In this document: piece after piece, positions 6,968 through 10,271 of the stretch | How positions within the stretch are numbered: position 1 is the first letter of the stretch | Layout of the letters: each line of letters begins with the position of its first letter | NCBI GenBank assembly: GCA_902803125.1 | Contig: CADCOZ010000075.1 | Location: 1-10,271, forward strand | DNA from: an uncultured Ruminococcus sp. | GTDB taxonomy: Bacteria; Bacillota; Clostridia; Oscillospirales; Acutalibacteraceae | Length of the DNA: 10,271 nucleotides | Direction: 5' to 3' | Position numbers and translations under genes: made by a program | Notes under the pieces: generated by a model | Database searches by the model: none | Seen by the model: only the letters and a program-made list of their open reading frames with translations | Told to the model about the DNA's origin: nothing

Positions 6968-7140
6968 GTGCCGAGAAACAACAGCAGCGGTTCCTCCAAT
7001 GGTGTGTGAAAGTAGGGATTCACTCGAAAAAATATTGTGTTGAAAAGTGCGGGTTCGAGTCCCGTCCGTTTCTTCGGAAACGGTAGTTTAATCGGTAGAA
7101 CGTTGCGTTATTTTTCGCCGCTGCTGTTGTTCCTCGGCAC
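6968..7140 (+). ncRNA. Atypical Y RNA-like unit Y4, closed stem
   Basis: The tRNA-like module is intact: T-arm 7049-7065, TTCG-capped 7-bp stem 7066-7083, D-arm 7086-7101 (GTTT/GAAC). The basal part differs from all other units. GTGCCGAG (6968-6975) pairs with 7133-7140, and after one A/C mismatch AACAACAGCAGCGG (6977-6990) pairs with 7118-7131. This gives 22 pairs in 23 positions and no CAGTG/GTTTCT internal loop. The variable-arm region is enlarged by about 40 nt and contains a GTGAA/TTCAC hairpin, making this the longest unit with a tRNA-like module (173 nt). Confidence 0.75.
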
Positions 7141-7160
7141 CCTATGATTGAAAGCCTTCC

Positions 7161-7195
7161 CTATTCGCTATCCACTATTCACTATCCACTATTCT
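7161..7195. repeat. Heptamer tandem repeat in the Y4-Y5 spacer
   Basis: Five tandem heptamers of form CTAT(T/C)C(G/A/T) run from 7161 to 7195. They match, in another phase, the CA(T/C)TATT heptamers at 5164-5198, so the same simple-repeat family occurs at both places. Confidence 0.75.
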
Positions 7196-7206
7196 TTGGT
7201 CATTCT

Positions 7207-7340
7207 GGGTCGCAGTGCAGGCGACGGTTACTTCGCTGGACTGGGTTGTTGCGGGTTCGAGCCCCGTCCGTTTCTTCGGAAACGGTAGTTCAAATTGGTC
7301 AGAACGCCTATTGAGTCCGTCTCCGCTTGTTTCTCGCCCC
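7207..7340 (+). ncRNA. Y RNA-like unit Y5 with tRNA-like module
   Basis: Terminal stem GGGTCG/CGCCCC with one T/C mismatch (7207-7212 with 7335-7340). CAGTGCA and TTTCT elements are present. Helix GGCGACGGT / TCCGTCTCC (7220-7228 with 7316-7324) has two mismatches in nine. T-arm 7251-7267 (loop TTCGAGC), TTCG-capped 7-bp stem 7268-7285, D-arm 7288-7305 (GTTC/GAAC, 10-nt loop). Pairing in the outer helices is less perfect than in Y1-Y3, so it may be partly decayed. Confidence 0.75.
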
Positions 7341-7372
7341 TTAATGATATAAATCCCATTGGCCACTATCAT

Positions 7373-7444
7373 GACCGCAGTGCAAGAAAATTATCCCCTG
7401 ATGATAGCCGCATGAAGGCTATCGGAACGCACATTTTCTCGGTC
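7373..7444 (+). ncRNA. Mini Y RNA-like unit Y6, no tRNA-like module
   Basis: Terminal stem GACCG/CGGTC (7373-7377 with 7440-7444), then the conserved CAGTGCA (7378-7384), a 7-bp helix AGAAAAT/ATTTTCT (7385-7391 with 7433-7439) and an apical hairpin GATAGCC-GCATGAA-GGCTATC (7403-7423). The CAGTGCA and TTTCTC elements sit exactly where they do in the full units, but T-arm, acceptor and D-arm are absent. The total is 72 nt. Confidence 0.6.
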
Positions 7445-7457
7445 TGGCAAGAAGTTT

Positions 7458-7643
7458 AATATCGCAGTGTAAGCAACGGTTACTTCAATTTTTTTTTCAT
7501 CCGATATGCGCCGATTGACACCAGGTGCCTGCTCACTTTGGCGGCAGTTGATAAGCCTGCCGGAGTGGGAACCTCCTCTGTCGTTCCGGCAGATGAGAGG
7601 ACGTGTCTTTTTTTCTAACCCGTTGCTTGTTTTTCTCGATATT
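7458..7643 (+). ncRNA. Y RNA-like unit Y7 with a different apical module
   Basis: Terminal stem AATATCG/CGATATT (7458-7464 with 7637-7643), CAGTGTA loop, 9-bp helix AAGCAACGG/CCGTTGCTT (7471-7479 with 7620-7628), GGTTACTTC retained at 7478-7486. The roughly 140-nt insert (7480-7619) has no T-arm, TTCG acceptor hairpin or D-arm. It contains T-runs (7490-7498, 7608-7614), a closing helix GACAC/GTGTC (7517-7521 with 7603-7607) and a strong hairpin CTGCCGGA/TCCGGCAG (7557-7564 with 7585-7592). Confidence 0.65.
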
Positions 7644-7664
7644 TCAAACTCGTTTCGTTCATTT

Positions 7665-7799
7665 CATACAGCAGTGCAGACGGCGGTTACTTCGCCTAAC
7701 AGACATGAGGTTGGGGGTTCGAATCCCTCCCGTTCTTCGGAACGGCAGCTCGACGGCCGAGCGCATAATGATGTCCGTCGTCGCCCGTTTCTCTGTATG
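7665..7799 (+). ncRNA. Y RNA-like unit Y8 with tRNA-like module
   Basis: Terminal stem CATACAG/CTGTATG (7665-7671 with 7793-7799), possibly extended by TTCATT/AATGAA (7658-7663 with 7802-7807). CAGTGCA loop. Helix GACGGCGGT / TCCGTCGTC (7679-7687 with 7774-7782), eight of nine paired. T-arm 7713-7729, TTCG-capped 6-bp stem 7730-7745, CA in place of TA, D-arm 7748-7762 (GCTC, loop GACGGCC, GAGC). It is the last unit, followed 10 bases later by a terminator. Confidence 0.85.
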
Positions 7800-7809
7800 T
7801 GAATGAAAG

Positions 7810-7844
7810 GACTGTCAGATCGGATCGGTCTGACAGTCTTTTTT
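7810..7844 (+). terminator. Rho-independent terminator after the Y RNA array
   Basis: GACTGTCAGA (7810-7819) pairs perfectly with TCTGACAGTC (7829-7838) around a 9-nt loop and is followed by six T. It is the only strong terminator between 6303 and 7946, so it ends transcription of the whole array or at least of Y8. Confidence 0.95.
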
Positions 7845-7945
7845 AGCTTTTGGGCTGTTGGTATCCGTTTGGTGACAGCAGACAACAGCTGACTTTGGGG
7901 TCGGGGGGTAAACCTCATTATCAATAGGAAAAGGAGGAAAAAAGT
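7845..7945 (+). promoter_or_regulatory. Leader of the Ro60 gene, no clear promoter
   Basis: Between the terminator and the Ro60 start I find no good sigma-A -35/-10 pair. GCTGTTG (7854-7860) and CAACAGC (7883-7889) could form a long-loop hairpin, and G-rich sequence lies at 7906-7917. Ro60 may have a weak promoter here or rely on read-through of the terminator. Confidence 0.35.
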
Positions 7946-9433
7946 ATGGCAAAGTTTAATGCGTCCGCAAAGGGCAAGAACACCACCGTCAACCGCTCCA
8001 ACTATCCTGCTTATCTCATGCAGGAGAAGGAGCGGCTGGTGACTGCCGTATTGACAACTATGTTCGGCGAGCCGAAGTTTTATGGCAGCACCGATAACGA
8101 TATCGTTCAATTAGCTGTAAAGTGTGCCAAGGAGGATCCGGCTTTTTTATGTAAGCTGGCGTGTTATGCCCGCAACGTGGGCAATATGCGTTCCATCAGC
8201 CATGTGCTGACGGCGGTCATCGCCCGTGAAGCCCACGAATATACCCGCCGTACCGTGCGGAATGTCGTGGTGCGTCCCGATGACATGACGGAAATCATGT
8301 CCTGCTACCTTGCTATGTATGGCAAGCCGTTCCCGAATGCCCTCAAAAGAGAGATGGCTTCGGTGATTCAGCGGTTCGACGAGTACCAGTTAGCCAAATA
8401 TAAGGGCAGCACCAAGACCCTGAAGCTGGTGGACATTCTGCGTATCACGCACCCCGTGCCGCAGTCGAAGGAACAGGAGGCTTTGTTCCGCAAGCTGTTG
8501 GACGACACGCTTGAAACCCCGTATACATGGGAAACCGAGCTTTCTGCCAAGGGCAACACCAAAGAGGTGTGGGAAGAGCTGATTGCTTCCGGTCAGGTCG
8601 GCTATATGGCACTGTTGAGGAACCTGCGAAACATCGTCAAGAGCGGTGCCGATGTCACACCGGTTTTGGCGACACTGTCCGACCCCGAACAGGTCAAAAA
8701 GAGCCGTCAGCTGCCGTTCCGCTTCTTTAGTGCGTATCGGATGCTTCAGCAGGAGGATTTGATGACACCGGACATTCATCAGACTTTGGAAAGTGCGTTG
8801 GTCACTTCCATCAGCAACATGGAAACCATTCCCGGCCGCACACTGATTGCCGTGGATACATCCGGTTCCATGAACTCGCCTGTTTCTGCCAAAAGTACGG
8901 TTATGTGCTGTGACATCGGCACTCTGCTCGGAGCGATGGCAAGCCGCTTGTGTGAGGATGCCACCGTTTGTTACTTTGACGCTGCGAGCAGATGGGGTGG
9001 TGCCAAAGAGGGCTACCGTATTGCTCATTACGGCAAGTATGATTCCATTTTGGATATCTGTGACCAGAACTGTATAGCCGGCGGCGGCACAGATTTGTCC
9101 CTGCCGATGAAGTTTGCCTTGGAGGACGACGAAACCCGTCGCCTCAAGCCCTTTGACCGAGTGATTTACTTCAGCGATAACGAATGTAATTCCAACTGGG
9201 GCGGTCTGTACCAAACGGTGCAGGGAGCGGTTGACCAGTATCGCCGGAAATATAACTCGCACTTCTGGGTTCACGGCGTTGACCTGCAGGGTTACGGCAC
9301 CCAGCAGTTTTGTGGCAGTCGGTTCAACCTGATGGCCGGCTGGAGCGAAACCGTTCTGCCCTTTATCCTGCTGGCCGAAAAGGGTATCGGCAGTCTGGTG
9401 CAAGCCATTGAGGAATATCCCATCGGCGAGTAA
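7946..9433 (+). CDS. rsr: Ro60/Rsr orthologue, TROVE plus vWA domain RNA-binding protein
   Basis: A 495-residue protein, close to the length of Deinococcus Rsr and vertebrate Ro60. Residues about 18-290 are the alpha-helical TROVE ring, with the recognisable stretch LACYARNVGNMRSISHVL, and residues about 297-490 are a von Willebrand factor A domain. The metal-ion-dependent adhesion site is complete: DTSGSM (304-309), GGGTD (379-383, T382) and SDNE (410-413, D411). Ro60 binds misfolded RNA 3' ends through its central hole and Y RNA on its outer face; in bacteria it works in RNA decay and rRNA maturation, partly with PNPase through Y RNA. The start at ATG 7946 has a near-ideal AAGGAGG (7931-7937) 8 bases upstream. 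It directly follows the Y RNA array, as expected for its RNA partners. No RtcA or RtcB gene, which accompany Rsr in some bacteria, is in the window. Confidence 0.95.
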   Translation: MAKFNASAKGKNTTVNRSNYPAYLMQEKERLVTAVLTTMFGEPKFYGSTDNDIVQLAVKCAKEDPAFLCKLACYARNVGNMRSISHVLTAVIAREAHEYTRRTVRNVVVRPDDMTEIMSCYLAMYGKPFPNALKREMASVIQRFDEYQLAKYKGSTKTLKLVDILRITHPVPQSKEQEALFRKLLDDTLETPYTWETELSAKGNTKEVWEELIASGQVGYMALLRNLRNIVKSGADVTPVLATLSDPEQVKKSRQLPFRFFSAYRMLQQEDLMTPDIHQTLESALVTSISNMETIPGRTLIAVDTSGSMNSPVSAKSTVMCCDIGTLLGAMASRLCEDATVCYFDAASRWGGAKEGYRIAHYGKYDSILDICDQNCIAGGGTDLSLPMKFALEDDETRRLKPFDRVIYFSDNECNSNWGGLYQTVQGAVDQYRRKYNSHFWVHGVDLQGYGTQQFCGSRFNLMAGWSETVLPFILLAEKGIGSLVQAIEEYPIGE

Positions 9434-9481
9434 TGAACCATCATCGTTTTCCCGAAAACCGCAATCATTTCATACCACAAA

Positions 9482-9515
9482 GCCCCTGATGTATACCATC
9501 GGGGGCCTTTTCTTT
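9482..9515 (+). terminator. Rho-independent terminator after the Ro60 gene
   Basis: GCCCCTGATG (9482-9491) pairs with CATCGGGGGC (9497-9506), with one wobble, around a 5-nt loop, followed by CTTTTCTTT. It separates the Ro60 gene from the antiporter gene. Confidence 0.9.
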
Positions 9516-9588
9516 GAAGAGATATTATGCAAAAATGATATAAATATAATAAAATTTGTCAAAAATTATCGATTGTTTTAACAGGATA

Positions 9589-9597
9589 TGGTAAAAT
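9589..9597 (+). promoter_or_regulatory. Probable extended -10 promoter of the antiporter gene
   Basis: TGG-TAAAAT (9589-9597) is an extended -10 element in a very AT-rich stretch; no clear -35 is seen at 17 bases. Initiation near 9604 would give a 58-nt leader that contains the palindrome at 9609-9637. Confidence 0.55.
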
Positions 9598-9608
9598 AAA
9601 GCTATCCT

Positions 9609-9637
9609 TTTGACAAAATGCGGGTTATTTTGTCAAA
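9609..9637. promoter_or_regulatory. Perfect 11-bp inverted repeat in the antiporter leader
   Basis: TTTGACAAAAT (9609-9619) and ATTTTGTCAAA (9627-9637) are exact complements around GCGGGTT. A further half-site TTTGTCAAA lies at 9555-9563, upstream of the -10. Repeated half-sites around a promoter suggest a repressor operator, although an RNA hairpin in the leader is also possible. The regulator is unknown. Confidence 0.6.
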
Positions 9638-9661
9638 GCCATCAAAGAAAGGTGAGTGATT

Positions 9662-10271
9662 ATGAAAAAGAAAACCCTTTTGAAAAACCTCCTTTTTATT
9701 GGCACTATTGTCGTGTATGTCATCTTCTGCTTTGTGCAGGCACCGATTACGAACGCTGTCCATATGGACGGTGAAGTGGCTATCGGTTCCATGTGGTCGC
9801 TTCTGCCGCCCATTATTGCCATCGGCTTGGCACTGATTACCAAGGAAGTGTATTCCTCGCTGTTCGCCGGCATTATAGCGGGTGCGGTGATTGCGGCCAT
9901 TTCCTATGGCACAGGCTTTGAAGGTGTCATGCAGTATGTGGTGAATGACGGCTTGATTGCCAATGTGGCCGACAGCTATAATGTCGGTATCCTGATTTTC
10001 CTGGTTGTGCTGGGAGCGATTGTTGTCCTGATGAATAAAGCCGGCGGCAGCCGTGCCTATGGCGAATGGGCTTCCAAACATATCAAGACCCGTGTAGGGG
10101 CAGGGCTGTCCACCTTCTTCTTGGGGGTACTCATTTTTGTAGATGACTATTTCAACTGTCTGACGGTTGGGTCGGTCATGCGTCCGGTAACGGATAAACA
10201 TCAGATATCCCGTGCCAAATTGGCCTACCTGATTGATGCCACGGCCGCCCCGATTTGTATTATTGCCCCGA
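9662..10271 (+). CDS. NhaC-family Na+/H+ antiporter, 5' part (runs off window)
   Basis: The first 203 codons of an integral membrane protein; the frame is open to the window end. ATG 9662 is preceded by AAAGGTGAG. Hydrophobic segments lie at about residues 6-26, 46-60, 66-82, 108-124 and 145-160. The segment from 161 (DDYFNCLTVGSVMRP, then a D-K-H/S-R-x-K-L-A-Y motif and an IDATAAP stretch to about 197) is a hallmark of the NhaC Na+/H+ antiporter family, which exchanges cytoplasmic Na+ (in some members paired with organic substrates) for H+ across the plasma membrane. The exact substrate cannot be told from half the protein. It has its own promoter and follows a terminator, so it is probably not part of the Ro60 locus. 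Confidence 0.9.
   Translation, partial: MKKKTLLKNLLFIGTIVVYVIFCFVQAPITNAVHMDGEVAIGSMWSLLPPIIAIGLALITKEVYSSLFAGIIAGAVIAAISYGTGFEGVMQYVVNDGLIANVADSYNVGILIFLVVLGAIVVLMNKAGGSRAYGEWASKHIKTRVGAGLSTFFLGVLIFVDDYFNCLTVGSVMRPVTDKHQISRAKLAYLIDATAAPICIIAP

Noticed and set aside
7175..7372. Open frame on the minus strand containing RTGLEPATT
   Set aside because: Also an antisense translation of a T-arm (Y5), with no ribosome binding site.
6371..7799. Cluster of ordinary or permuted tRNA genes
   Set aside because: T-arm precedes D-arm, the acceptor stem is closed by a UUCG loop, there is no anticodon loop and no CCA end; the outer helices match Y RNA design and Ro60 is adjacent.
6371..7799. CRISPR array
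   Set aside because: Units are 72-186 nt, internally structured and divergent, with spacers that are themselves repeated; no short identical repeats with unique spacers and no cas genes.
7664..8110. Open frame on the minus strand with an EREGFEPPTS-type segment
   Set aside because: This peptide type arises from the complement of tRNA T-arms; here it is the antisense of the Y8 module and overlaps the Ro60 start.
8390..9403. Long open frame on the minus strand opposite Ro60
   Set aside because: Shadow of the Ro60 gene; the plus-strand product has complete TROVE and vWA motifs.
9602..10201. Open frame on the minus strand opposite the antiporter
   Set aside because: The plus strand encodes clear NhaC-family motifs; the minus frame is H/N-rich shadow sequence.

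Overview
The window looks like a chromosomal accessory region of a low-to-mid GC Bacillota, most likely a gut-type clostridium (Oscillospiraceae/Ruminococcaceae-like). This rests on the strong AAAGGAGG-type ribosome binding sites, the sigma-A promoters, the Rho-independent terminators, and the GGGGCAAAGCCCC hairpin and CATTATT heptamer intergenic repeats, which I associate with that group. The genus is not determined.

Layout: (1) 1-211, leader carrying a structured intergenic repeat. (2) 212-5032, a two-gene operon: a YbjN-like small protein and a 1346-residue NACHT/STAND NTPase, flanked by inverted copies of the same repeat. (3) 5033-5562, repeats, then tandem promoters. (4) 5563-6303, a second YbjN-like gene that is a full-length paralogue of the first. 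(5) 6304-7844, no protein gene but an array of eight structured RNA units ending in a strong terminator. (6) 7946-9433, a Ro60/Rsr orthologue (TROVE domain plus vWA domain). (7) 9662-10271, the 5' part of an NhaC-family Na+/H+ antiporter with its own promoter and a palindrome in its leader, probably unrelated.

The centre of interest is the RNA array. Each unit has a terminal stem whose sequence differs between units while pairing is kept. In seven units a conserved CAGTG element follows the 5' strand of that stem, and TTTCT or a close variant precedes the 3' strand. In six of the eight, an inner helix carries a module with a 5-bp/7-nt T-arm, a 6-7 bp acceptor-like stem closed by a UUCG tetraloop, and a 4-bp D-arm, in that order. 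This is a tRNA elbow whose order is circularly permuted and whose acceptor end is sealed, the arrangement known from bacterial YrlA Y RNAs that tether Ro60 to effector proteins. Together with the adjacent Ro60 gene, I read the array as a multi-copy Y RNA locus.

Three units depart from the pattern: Y4 has its Ro60-side internal loop closed into an almost perfect 23-bp helix; Y6 is a 72-nt mini-RNA with no tRNA-like module; Y7 keeps the Ro60-side stem but carries a different structured insert of about 140 nt.

Proposed working model (inference): a Ro60 ribonucleoprotein with a family of alternative Y RNAs, genomically linked to two YbjN-like adaptor or sensor proteins and a NACHT NTPase. This may be an RNA-sensing, stress-response or defence system. 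The link between the NACHT/YbjN genes and Ro60 is by position only; no protein in the window has a recognisable nuclease or other effector domain.
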